This document shows, piece after piece, positions 17,780-23,729 of a DNA stretch of 23,729 nucleotides (the first letter of the stretch is position 1; each line of letters starts with the position of its first letter). The position numbers and the translations under genes are program-made. The stretch is from NCBI GenBank assembly GCA_047974325.1, contig JBKECE010000160.1, positions 1 to 23,729 on the forward strand, written 5' to 3'. The stretch is from QVMP01 sp047974325. GTDB taxonomy: Bacteria > Bacteroidota > Bacteroidia > Bacteroidales > Dysgonomonadaceae. The notes under the pieces were generated by a model. The model saw only the letters and a list, made by a program, of their open reading frames with translations, was not told the origin of the DNA and did no database searches.

Positions 17780-18181
17780 TAGAGGAAATAAATAAACTGC
17801 TAAGAGTTGAAGCGTTGGATTATATAATTAATATTCATGAAAATAATTGTGGTATAAAATAAATGTTGAAAATGTTGAGATGTAATAAACACGTGAGTGT
17901 TTCGTATGTGAGATGAAAAAAATGTAGGTCCCTAGCTTCATGCTGTTTACAGCATGATTCTCCTACATTGTGGATTAGAAATAGCGCGACGGCGCATTTC
18001 TAATCTACGCCCTGACATCGGAGGTTAAAGCCGATGTGAATTTCCCACTATATCAACTGTCTGTGAAGATCGTTGATATTTCTTTTTATTCCCATTATAC
18101 CGGATAATAGCCTCTTCTTTCTTTGTTTATATGTTCTAATTTTTGTAACTTTATAGCATATAAAACAGTAATAAAGAAACG
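17780..18181. other. Gene-free border region with a row of hairpins
   Basis: 402 bp between the last capsule gene and the DUF4248 gene with no convincing reading frame. The first 100 bp are AT-rich and featureless apart from a small stem (AAACAC, GTGA loop, GTGTTT, 17887-17902). From 17921 to 18079 four stronger stem-loops follow each other with almost no gap (listed separately). The last 100 bp are pyrimidine-rich and run into the DUF4248 start. A TAATTTTTG string at 18137-18145 is one base longer than the Bacteroides -7 consensus TAnnTTTG and is only a weak promoter candidate. Confidence 0.7.
17921..18079. ncRNA. Candidate structured RNA or repeat: four consecutive stem-loops
   Basis: Four stem-loops follow directly on each other. 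SL1: outer arms AATGTAGG (17921-17928) and CCTACATT (17962-17969), inner arms CATGCTG (17939-17945) and CAGCATG (17950-17956) with loop TTTA. SL2: arms GATTAGAAAT (17973-17982) and ATTTCTAATC (17996-18005), continued by GCGC/GCGC around the tetraloop GACG after one bulged A. SL3: ACATCGG (18015-18021) and CCGATGT (18031-18037). SL4: ATATCAAC (18050-18057) and GTTGATAT (18072-18079). All arms are perfect. None is followed by a T-run, so these are not simple terminators. Strand is unknown because the stems read equally on both. A folded transcript, a processed 3' end of the capsule mRNA, or a MITE-like/REP-like repeat are all possible. I do not recognise it as a known family. Confidence 0.55.
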
Positions 18182-18415
18182 ATGGAACATTCAGAATTTG
18201 TAGTGAAATGTTATAATAAACAAGAGTTGGCGCAGATGTATTTTCCTGATTTGACGATTCGTGCTTCGGTCAATAAACTCCGAAGGTGGATGAGGAGATG
18301 CAAGCCATTGATGAATGAGATACTGTCTACCGACTTTCATCCGAAGACAAAGGCATTTTCTGTGAGAGAGGTACGGCTTATTACCTATTATTTAGGAAAG
18401 CCGGGAGAGCTATAA
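18182..18415 (+). CDS. DUF4248 domain small protein
   Basis: A 77-residue basic protein, MEHSEFVVKCYNKQELAQMY at the start, then LRRWMRRC and a C-terminal AFSVREVRLITYYLG segment. I recognise this as the DUF4248 family: about 70-90 residues, with a Y-x-K-x-E-L-A-x-x-Y-F start and a final R-x-V-x-x-I-x-x-x-L-G helix. The pattern suggests a small helix-turn-helix-like fold, but no function is established to my knowledge. In Bacteroides such genes commonly sit next to a phage-type amidase gene and CPS loci, as here. The gene converges on the amidase remnant with a shared terminator between them. GC content is higher than in the mobile element to its right. Confidence 0.85.
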   Translation: MEHSEFVVKCYNKQELAQMYFPDLTIRASVNKLRRWMRRCKPLMNEILSTDFHPKTKAFSVREVRLITYYLGKPGEL

Positions 18416-18430
18416 ATGATATAAACATAA

Positions 18431-18478
18431 AAAAGAACTACGGGAGACTGCACTTTCGCCAGCTCCCGTAGTTCTTTT
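18431..18478. terminator. Bidirectional rho-independent terminator
   Basis: A perfect 16-bp stem, arms AAAAGAACTACGGGAG (18431-18446) and CTCCCGTAGTTCTTTT (18463-18478) around a 16-nt loop. An A-run on the left and a T-run on the right make it able to stop transcription from both sides. It lies between the converging DUF4248 gene and the amidase fragment, whose stop codon touches its right edge. Confidence 0.9.
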
Positions 18479-18702
18479 TATATATCCATATATTCCTTGC
18501 GACTGTCAAAACAGGGACAAGCCTTATGAATCGAAGCACTAAGTTGATAATGCCCCATGATTTGTGCTTCCGGGTACTGATGTTTGAGAATTGTCAACAA
18601 GTCAAGCAACGCAAAACGCTGCGCCTGTGTTCTCGTATCTGCCGGACGGCCTTCTTCATCCAGTCCACCTTCATAGCAGATTCCAATACTGTGCCGGTTG
18701 TA
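18478..18702 (-). pseudogene. N-acetylmuramoyl-L-alanine amidase, C-terminal 74 codons only (split by insertion)
   Basis: Read on the minus strand from 18702 down to the stop at 18478-18480, the frame gives YNRHSIGICYEGGLDEEGRP, a middle TQAQRFALLDLL stretch, then QIMGHYQLSASIHKACPCFD and a final KEYMDI. This is the C-terminal half of the Amidase_2 (T7-lysozyme-like) proteins common in Bacteroides, which cleave the MurNAc-L-Ala bond of peptidoglycan. The His in GHYQL and a Cys in KACPCF match two of the three zinc ligands. The N-terminal half, with the first His ligand and active-site residues, is missing. In frame, the next codon beyond 18702 is a stop, exactly where family similarity ends. 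The 5' part should lie beyond the right end of the inserted element. As it stands the gene cannot make a working enzyme. Confidence 0.88.
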
Positions 18703-18716
18703 TTATATAGTATAAT
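18695..18716. other. Left attachment site (attL) candidate of the integrative element
   Basis: Amidase homology ends at about 18700-18702, and foreign AT-rich sequence leading to a serine recombinase gene begins here, so the crossover must lie at or just before this point. The first element bases form a short palindrome, ATTATA-TAG-TATAAT (18702-18716), which could be part of the recombinase binding site or a chance AT-rich motif. The exact core dinucleotide cannot be set without the right junction or an empty site. Confidence 0.65.
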
Positions 18717-18741
18717 TTATATATCCTGTTACTAAAATAGT

Positions 18742-18749
18742 TATATTTG
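18742..18749 (+). promoter_or_regulatory. Candidate -7 promoter element for the recombinase gene
   Basis: TATATTTG matches the Bacteroides -7 consensus TAnnTTTG and lies 27 bp before the recombinase ATG. No good TTTG-type -33 element is seen at the right distance upstream, where the attL sequence lies. If real, the promoter spans the attachment site, so part of it would change on excision. Confidence 0.35.
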
Positions 18750-18776
18750 CATCATTATTATTAGAATAATCTGAAT

Positions 18777-20519
18777 ATGAAGGCAATACTATTAGTAAGA
18801 GTTTCTACAAAAGCACAGGATTTCGACGAACAGGAACGAGAAATTTATAATATGGCTATCAAAGACGGCTACTTACCGGAGTGCATAATTCCTGTATGTG
18901 AAAAAGAATCCGGTATAAAATTAGCAGAAGAAGAGCGTGCAGGCTTAAACAAGATGAAAGAACTGATTGAAGAAGATAACGATATAAATTGTGTGTATTG
19001 TTGGGAAGTATCAAGAATCGCTAGAAGAAAGAAAATAAATTTCTCTGTTTTGGATTATCTCACAACTCATAAAATACAGTTAGTAGTCAAGAATCCGTCT
19101 ATACGGCTATTTAAAGATAATGGAGATATAGATGAAGGTGCAGAAATGGTATTCACTTTATTCTCCCAAATGGCAGAATCAGAAATGCGTACTAAACTAG
19201 CCAGGTGGAAACGTACCAAAGATGCTAAACGCAAAGAATCTATATACACTGGTGGCTGGATTTTATATGGATATACAGTGGATGAGACAACGAAAAAACT
19301 AATAATAGACGAGAAACAGGCAAATATAGTAAAGACGATATTTGCTTTATACTTGACAGGGAAATATAGTTATGGTAGTCTAGCTAAAGAACTAATGCAA
19401 ACAGGGCTATTAGTAGGTTATACTTTGCTTACTGCTAGAAAATTTATATCATTAACTTTAAACAATTTAGCTTATGCAGGTTTGCCTTCTTCTACCAATA
19501 AACGTAATAATGTCAAGACGGAAGGAAATATATATCCTCAGTTAGTAACATTGGAAATGATAAATAAATGTAAAGAGATAGCCAAGAGTAATACAAACAA
19601 ACCTAAAAAACAGTATAATAACTATTATTTCGGTAAAGGATTATTGAGATGTCCTTACTGTGGTGGAATAATGGTTGCAAAGAAAAATAACAATACATAT
19701 CATTGTCAAGAATGTACTAACGGATTTTGGATACAGATAAATTTAGTTGACAGCATACTTTGGCATAGTTCTATTGCGCTTTATGCAACTAAATTAGCAC
19801 ATAAGGATGATGAAGATAGAAAACAATATTACTGTCAACTCGCAATATGTGACAGTAAAATTAAAACTTCTGAATCGCGAATTAAAGCAATGCAGGAAAG
19901 AGCGGAGGTAATAGAATATAAAGCTTATGTGGAGGGTACTCTATCAATAACGAAAGCTGATTCTTTTATTAATGAACTCAATAATAAAATAGACAGAGAA
20001 AGAAAAGAATTGAATAAGTGGATGAATGATAGGGCTACTATTCAAGGTCTGTTAATTGAGGTGAGTAGAGATGACAAGGTAGTAAACTTAGATAAAGTAG
20101 CAGAAATAAAGGATGACAAAACAAGGTATGATATTATTCACGAAGTTTTTGATTGTGCTTTTATAGACAGAATAGAACAGTATAAATACACTATTTCGAT
20201 ATATCCGAAGCTGTGGAATCATCCACTTCAATACACTTTGAATACGAAGAAAAATACTGTCTTTACAGATGTCACAGAAGATATTCACCAACACTTAATA
20301 GGGAAAAGACATTCTTTTATAGACGACATAGAAGTTTTGCCAATATCAGAAGAGATTAAATGCTACGAAGAAAGGTTTAAGGCGGTAAGGAACAAAGAGA
20401 AAAACCGTTATTATAATGTAAAATATTGCAGAGAACATAAAGAAGATAATGCTAGAAGACAAAGGGAATACAGAGCTAGGCAAAAGGCTTTAAAAGTAAA
20501 AGATAATCAAGGGGAATAG
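18777..20519 (+). CDS. Large serine recombinase / integrase
   Basis: A 580-residue site-specific recombinase. The N-terminal resolvase catalytic domain spans about 1-150: ILLVRVSTKAQDFDEQ with the nucleophile Ser10 and Arg8, then WEVSRIARR (79-84), and the E-helix-like AESEMRTKLARWKR (133-146). A recombinase domain follows (about 155-265, with GWILYGY and an NNLAYAG segment), then a zinc ribbon with C292-x2-C295 and C310-x2-C313, and a coiled-coil-prone region at about 350-420. The C-terminal tail is highly basic (about 535-575, ending ARRQREYRARQKALK). This is the domain order of phage- and ICE-type large serine integrases. It presumably integrated the element into the amidase gene next to it. 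A separate directionality factor is not recognised in the window. Confidence 0.95.
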   Translation: MKAILLVRVSTKAQDFDEQEREIYNMAIKDGYLPECIIPVCEKESGIKLAEEERAGLNKMKELIEEDNDINCVYCWEVSRIARRKKINFSVLDYLTTHKIQLVVKNPSIRLFKDNGDIDEGAEMVFTLFSQMAESEMRTKLARWKRTKDAKRKESIYTGGWILYGYTVDETTKKLIIDEKQANIVKTIFALYLTGKYSYGSLAKELMQTGLLVGYTLLTARKFISLTLNNLAYAGLPSSTNKRNNVKTEGNIYPQLVTLEMINKCKEIAKSNTNKPKKQYNNYYFGKGLLRCPYCGGIMVAKKNNNTYHCQECTNGFWIQINLVDSILWHSSIALYATKLAHKDDEDRKQYYCQLAICDSKIKTSESRIKAMQERAEVIEYKAYVEGTLSITKADSFINELNNKIDRERKELNKWMNDRATIQGLLIEVSRDDKVVNLDKVAEIKDDKTRYDIIHEVFDCAFIDRIEQYKYTISIYPKLWNHPLQYTLNTKKNTVFTDVTEDIHQHLIGKRHSFIDDIEVLPISEEIKCYEERFKAVRNKEKNRYYNVKYCREHKEDNARRQREYRARQKALKVKDNQGE

Positions 20520-20570
20520 AGGTATCTATGCCTACACTTTATTAATACTTCTAGTCGTTTTTTTTAGTTT

Positions 20571-20618
20571 GTGGCAGGAACTTTAAGCCAGTTTCCTAGA
20601 AACCTGCTACTTTTGTTC
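20571..20618 (+). terminator. Possible terminator after the recombinase gene
   Basis: Arms GTGGCAGG (20571-20578) and CCTGCTAC (20603-20610) pair over 8 bp with one G-U, with a 24-nt loop, followed by TTTTGTT. The stem is modest and the T-run short. The sequence TACTTTTG at 20608-20615 also fits the -7 promoter consensus (listed separately), so the two readings compete. Confidence 0.45.
20608..20615 (+). promoter_or_regulatory. Candidate -7 promoter element for the helicase-like gene
   Basis: TACTTTTG matches TAnnTTTG exactly. Transcription from it would give a leader of roughly 150 nt before the ATG at 20773, holding the long hairpin at 20692-20753. No convincing -33 TTTG is seen (only TTTAAG near 20582), and the element overlaps a possible terminator stem. 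Confidence 0.3.
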
Positions 20619-20691
20619 ATGAGAAACAATCTCGACTGATAACATAGTTGAAAATATTATATTCAGATAGTTATAAAGTAAAAAAATAATG

Positions 20692-20753
20692 GGTAGTGGA
20701 AAAATTTCGATGTCCCCATATTCAACCCGATATGGTCGGATTTTTCCACTACC
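20692..20753. repeat. 62-nt hairpin just upstream of the helicase-like gene
   Basis: Perfect 14-bp arms GGTAGTGGAAAAAT (20692-20705) and ATTTTTCCACTACC (20740-20753), with an inner CCATAT/ATATGG stem (20716-20721 and 20730-20735) around an 8-nt loop. It ends 19 bp before the ATG at 20773. No T-run follows, so it is not a normal terminator. It could control translation or serve as a protein-binding or replication-related DNA hairpin. Confidence 0.7.
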
Positions 20754-20772
20754 ATAGAAATATAAGATAAAC

Positions 20773-22644
20773 ATGGAAATAGAACAAATAAAGCTCAATG
20801 GTGACGAACGTCTGATTGATGCGCTTAAATCAAGGGGATATAAAGATATACCAAGTAACGTTATTCTTGACAAGACATTAACAGGGATAGGTGCTACTTA
20901 TGCAGAGTTACATTCATACCGTAATTCAATCATTATTGAACCCAATGTGCCAGTTATTGTAGGTAAAACTGCAAAAAATGGCGATTGGTTGGCTGTTTAC
21001 AGCAATACGACAGTGGCACAAATAAAAAAGTATCTGAAAAGAGCTGATGTCAAGTACAAGAAGATTCTAACTACCCCCGAAGGATTTAAGAAAGTTAGGA
21101 AAGCAGCAGACAAGTCTTACAGTCTAATTCAAGAGACATATTTCTGTTTATTTGATGAGTGTGAGAAGTTGACGCAAGATTGTGACTATCGAGCAAGTAT
21201 TTTACAGCCAGTCTACGATTTTTTCGACTTTAAAGAGAAAGCGTTTGTATCTGCAACTCCATTGGAAGTGTCACACCCTGCATTTGAAGGGCAAGGGTTT
21301 AAGAAGCTGGAAATTGTTCCTCAATATGATTATAGGAAAGATTTACATTTGATTGTAACTTCAAGTTATGAAAGAACAGTTCGAAAAGAAATTCAACGAC
21401 TAAAAGACAGTCCATGTGTTTGTATATTCCTCAACTCCGTAACTGGAATTAATGAATTGATTAATTCTCTGTATTTAGAGGAAGAAAGCCGTATCTTTTG
21501 TTCAGAAGATGGGGTTGGAAAGTTGAAAGACGCAGGCTTTACTAATGCTGTGTCGTCAATAGATTATCCATTGGCGAAATACAATTTCTTCACATCAAGA
21601 TTTTATTCAGCAGTTGATATTGAATTGAATGTGAAACCCGATATTCTGATACTTACTAATCTGAATAATGCTGTATATACAACCGTTGACCCATATACCG
21701 AAGCAATACAGATTCAAGGACGATTCAGAAGAATGTTTGAAGATAAACAGACATTTAATAGTTTGACGCATATAACAAATACCCGTGATTTGGGAGCTTT
21801 ATCACGCGAAGAACTGGATAAACAAATAGAGGAGTATAAAACTACTTATCAGTCTCTCATTGAAAGATATGATAAAACAACAAATTCAGCCCGTAAAACA
21901 TCTCTAAAACAACAACTTAAACAAATCTGTGAGGATTACTTATTGGATGAACGATTAAATATTGATTATTTTGGTATAGATAATAAGTATAATGAGGAAC
22001 GAGTTAAAAGCTATTATCAATCAGGAGAGAAGTTGTATTCTGCTTATGAAGCAACTAAGTTCTTTCGAGTTAATTACGAAGAAAGACAAGAAATAATCGG
22101 AGAAGATGATATATTTAGAATAAAGAAAGCTCCAAATGAGAAAGAACGTATTCGTATATTTGCCACAAAACTAATCCAGTTGAATGAACAATGCAAGGAG
22201 AATCCAAGTATTGACAAGCAGTTTTTTCTAAAACTACTTCATGATTCATGTGATTTTGCAGATTTAATCATTGAAGCATACGAAGTTATACCGTTTGAAT
22301 TGAAAAAACAAGCGGTATGGAACTGTTGCAATAAAAAGAATTTGGAAATAGCTTTGAAAGACCAAAAGAATGAAAATAAACGTTTTTCTCCAGAAGTTCT
22401 ACGGGATATAGAATCATCTTTTAGACCATACATAGGACATAATATAGCTAAGGAAGAAACTAAAAAGATGTTTGCTGACATTTACAGTAGGCATTATATA
22501 CTTCATAATGAAACAGGTATTACAGCAAAGGTAAATCAGCAAACTATTTGCGAATATTTTGAAGCAACACCACAAAATAAGAAGAAACCGAATGAGTGGA
22601 AAATCAAATGTATGTTGCCCCAATATGCTGCATTGGTAAGTTAG
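20773..22644 (+). CDS. Helicase-like (SF2-type) protein with atypical P-loop, mobile-element family
   Basis: A 623-residue protein that I cannot name with certainty. Helicase-like motifs appear in the right order. The first is a P-loop-like DKTLTGIGAT (33-42), followed by a Walker-B-like CLFDECEKL (D128/E129). Next come a motif-III-like VSATPLE (S160-A161-T162) and an NFFTSRFYSAVDIE segment (271-284, where motif V would be). Last is a motif-VI-like QIQGRFRR (313-320) with arginine-finger candidates. The lysine of a normal GKT/S loop is absent from its usual place (GIGAT), though K34 lies just before. Residues about 345-400 look coiled-coil, and the C-terminal 220 residues are charged and unassigned. 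I recall similar proteins in Bacteroidales phages and elements. A role in element replication or DNA handling is inferred from motifs and place only. Confidence 0.7.
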   Translation: MEIEQIKLNGDERLIDALKSRGYKDIPSNVILDKTLTGIGATYAELHSYRNSIIIEPNVPVIVGKTAKNGDWLAVYSNTTVAQIKKYLKRADVKYKKILTTPEGFKKVRKAADKSYSLIQETYFCLFDECEKLTQDCDYRASILQPVYDFFDFKEKAFVSATPLEVSHPAFEGQGFKKLEIVPQYDYRKDLHLIVTSSYERTVRKEIQRLKDSPCVCIFLNSVTGINELINSLYLEEESRIFCSEDGVGKLKDAGFTNAVSSIDYPLAKYNFFTSRFYSAVDIELNVKPDILILTNLNNAVYTTVDPYTEAIQIQGRFRRMFEDKQTFNSLTHITNTRDLGALSREELDKQIEEYKTTYQSLIERYDKTTNSARKTSLKQQLKQICEDYLLDERLNIDYFGIDNKYNEERVKSYYQSGEKLYSAYEATKFFRVNYEERQEIIGEDDIFRIKKAPNEKERIRIFATKLIQLNEQCKENPSIDKQFFLKLLHDSCDFADLIIEAYEVIPFELKKQAVWNCCNKKNLEIALKDQKNENKRFSPEVLRDIESSFRPYIGHNIAKEETKKMFADIYSRHYILHNETGITAKVNQQTICEYFEATPQNKKKPNEWKIKCMLPQYAALVS

Positions 22645-22676
22645 TTTTTATAAGTTAATACAGTAAGTACAAAAAT

Positions 22677-22724
22677 AGCCGCAAGCGAGTACACTTACAA
22701 ATGTGCTCAACTGCGGCTTTTTTT
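22677..22724. terminator. Rho-independent terminator after the helicase-like gene
   Basis: Outer arms AGCCGCA (22677-22683) and TGCGGCT (22712-22718), with an inner 7-bp stem GAGTACA/TGTGCTC (22687-22693 and 22702-22708, one G-U), followed by a seven-T run to 22724. It lies 33 bp after the stop codon. An A-run precedes the stem, so it could also work on the minus strand. Confidence 0.88.
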
Positions 22725-23245
22725 GTGGAACTTCTAAATTCTTGTCTAATACAAGGGATATAGCAGTTCGCAATTTTAAATATGGGAGTTAATTTTCCCA
22801 ATGGAAGTGTGGGAAAATGCAAATATGACCTGTTTGATTTACATATAATTCAAGGAGTTGAACCATTGACAAACAGGTAGTTCTTGATTTTTAAGAATAC
22901 TCAAAGTTAGTCATAATGAATAAGGTAAAAAAATAAACGATACTCAATTTCTGATATTACTACTTAGCATATCTTTATATGACAGTATAATACTCTCCTT
23001 TCTATTATAGTGCATAGTAATACATAGGCACGCAATAAAGTATAGGTACTTATATATAATCCCCCCCTACCTATAAAAATAAGAGCTTAAATATATATCA
23101 GCTTATTTCTTCTACGAATAAATCTGAAAAATCCCCCTCCCGTAAGTCGAGTACCCTTTTACGCCCCCCTAGGGTAGTTGGAGAGAAACGAAATATATTT
23201 CAATCCACGTAATCAATTTATAAATCATTTAAAATTTTATTCGTT
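22725..23245. other. Gene-free region rich in inverted repeats and C-tracts (possible origin or control region)
   Basis: About 520 bp with no reading frame that I believe. Perfect inverted repeats include ATTTTCCCA/TGGGAAAAT (22792-22800, 22810-22818), ACCTGTTTG/CAAACAGGT (22828-22836, 22870-22878, with inner TTCAA/TTGAA), TATAGGTA/TACCTATA (23041-23048, 23068-23075) and AAATAAG/CTTATTT (23077-23083, 23102-23108). There are also two palindromes, CCCTAGGG (23167-23174) and GAAATATATTTC (23190-23201). Three C-rich tracts lie at 23061-23067, 23133-23140 and 23164-23169 in an otherwise AT-rich background. This density is like that of transfer or replication origins or of operator regions. I found no iteron-type direct repeats and no relaxase gene nearby. 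A small RNA is also possible. Confidence 0.5.
23190..23201. promoter_or_regulatory. 12-bp perfect palindrome, operator candidate
   Basis: GAAATATATTTC is a perfect palindrome 44 bp before the DUF3871 start. Size and place fit a dimeric repressor site, but in AT-rich DNA a chance palindrome of this size is not rare, and no regulator gene is in view. Confidence 0.3.
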
Positions 23246-23729
23246 ATGAGAAATCTACAAATTATTGGCAATGTGCCACAGGTAAGAAGGGAAAATAACT
23301 TTGGTGAATATGCAGAAGAAGCGGTAATAATCGAAGAACAACCAAAAGTTAAAAAAGAGAATCCTCATTTCTTGGAAGCTAATACATTAGAGGTAACAAT
23401 GCAACATTTGAAAGAAGATTGTATTACACCCGTATTTGCCAAAGATAATGAGCTTACAATTCCTCACCCTGCATTTATTGATACTGTTTATGACGCTGCA
23501 AATACGTTCTTCAGTGGTGAAAGTATTGATAAGCCCGATATTCGTGTAAGTCATATTATTAAAGGGAGAGTGCCCGAAGCAATACACAAACCTGCAAATC
23601 AACTTCTCGAAAGTGATAAGACTATCTACTACGAAAGATGTGCTTTTATTATTCAGATTCCTACGATTTACGAAACGGTGAACGGGAATAAGTTAATATT
23701 AACTATTGGTGGTGTTCGTGCTTATAATC
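23246..23729 (+). CDS. DUF3871 family protein, N-terminal 161 codons (runs off window)
   Basis: From the ATG at 23246 the frame is open to the window end. It reads MRNLQIIGNVPQ..., then HFLEANTLEVTMQHLKEDCI, PVFAKDNELTIPHPAFI, RVSHIIKGRVPEAIHKPA, KTIYYERCAFIIQIP and finally LTIGGVRAYN. I recognise this as the DUF3871 family: an N-terminal disordered part, then E-A-N-T...L, FAKDNE, IRVSHIIKGR, IYYER and the very conserved TIGGVRAYN block. Family members are about 300-350 residues, so roughly half is present. They are widespread in Bacteroides integrative elements, plasmids and prophages. Their function is unproven; a DNA-related role has been supposed but I cannot support it here. It has its own leader after the repeat-rich region. 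Confidence 0.88.
   Translation, partial: MRNLQIIGNVPQVRRENNFGEYAEEAVIIEEQPKVKKENPHFLEANTLEVTMQHLKEDCITPVFAKDNELTIPHPAFIDTVYDAANTFFSGESIDKPDIRVSHIIKGRVPEAIHKPANQLLESDKTIYYERCAFIIQIPTIYETVNGNKLILTIGGVRAYN

Larger units (their letters stand above)
18703..23729. mobile_element. Integrative element carrying a large serine recombinase (left part, incomplete)
   Basis: The DNA to the right of the broken amidase gene carries a large serine recombinase at the extreme end (its usual place in integrative elements and prophages), a helicase-like gene, and a DUF3871 gene, all on the + strand. Base composition is AT-rich, unlike the DUF4248/amidase border. DUF3871 genes are typical of Bacteroidales mobile elements and prophages. 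No relaxase, structural phage gene, transposase or resistance gene is seen within the 5 kb available, so phage, conjugative element and mobilizable island cannot be told apart. The right end is outside the window. Confidence 0.8.

Noticed and set aside
17887..17902. AAACAC-GTGA-GTGTTT stem as terminator of the capsule operon
   Set aside because: The stem has only six pairs, mostly A-T, and no proper T-run follows. It is not strong enough to call.
17921..18079. Group II intron, retron or CRISPR explanation for the hairpin row
   Set aside because: No reverse transcriptase or cas gene is near, the stems are not copies of one another as CRISPR repeats would be, and no domain-V-like motif is seen.
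18526..18735. 69-codon plus-strand reading frame over the amidase fragment
   Set aside because: It is antisense to the recognised amidase remnant, shows no family features and crosses the insertion junction.
22239..22623. Minus-strand frames of 69-80 codons inside the helicase-like gene
   Set aside because: They are shadows of a well-supported plus-strand gene with ordered motifs and show no independent coding features.
22828..22878. Possible tRNA-like fold (9-bp outer stem with an inner TTCAA-GGAG-TTGAA stem)
   Set aside because: At 51 nt it is too short for a tRNA and has no anticodon arm or CCA-like end. It is kept only as an inverted repeat.
23387..23602. 71-codon minus-strand frame at the window end
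   Set aside because: It is antisense to the DUF3871 gene, whose conserved blocks make the plus strand the coding one.

Overview
This window looks like a chromosome of a gut Bacteroides species (order Bacteroidales). The evidence is an UpxY-type antiterminator followed by a large one-direction capsular polysaccharide (CPS) operon, a DUF4248 gene and phage-type amidase just after it, few Shine-Dalgarno-like sites, TAnnTTTG-like promoter elements, and a mobile element carrying a DUF3871 gene. I cannot name the species.

Region 1 (1-17779, all + strand) is a Wzx/Wzy-type CPS biosynthesis operon, entered inside upxY. Its order is: UpxY antiterminator (3' part), SLBB-domain outer-membrane export protein, Wzz-type chain-length protein, membrane glycosyl-phosphotransferase (initiating enzyme), Wzx flippase, Wzy polymerase, GT4 glycosyltransferase, DUF6625-type transferase, hexapeptide-repeat acyltransferase, GT2 glycosyltransferase, UDP-galactopyranose-mutase-like flavoprotein, GT11 fucosyltransferase, second GT4 transferase, UDP-GlcNAc 2-epimerase and WecG/TagA/CpsF transferase. 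The inferred working order is as follows. The phosphotransferase loads the first sugar on undecaprenyl phosphate. The WecG/TagA enzyme may add ManNAc made by the epimerase. The other transferases and the acyltransferase finish the repeat unit, Wzx flips it, Wzy polymerises it, Wzz sets chain length and the SLBB protein exports it. The flanks (about 1-5300 and 15900-17780) are less AT-rich than the specificity genes between them (about 5550-15900), the usual mosaic build of these loci.

Region 2 (17780-18702) is the downstream border: 402 bp with no gene but a row of at least four strong hairpins, then a small DUF4248 gene, a bidirectional terminator, and on the minus strand the last 74 codons of an N-acetylmuramoyl-L-alanine amidase. 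That gene stops abruptly at about 18702.

Region 3 (about 18703 to the window end) is the left part of an integrative element that split the amidase gene. It starts with a large serine recombinase, followed by a helicase-like protein with an unusual P-loop, a 600-bp non-coding stretch rich in inverted repeats and C-tracts, and the first 161 codons of a DUF3871 gene that runs off the window. The right end of the element and the 5' part of the amidase should lie further to the right.
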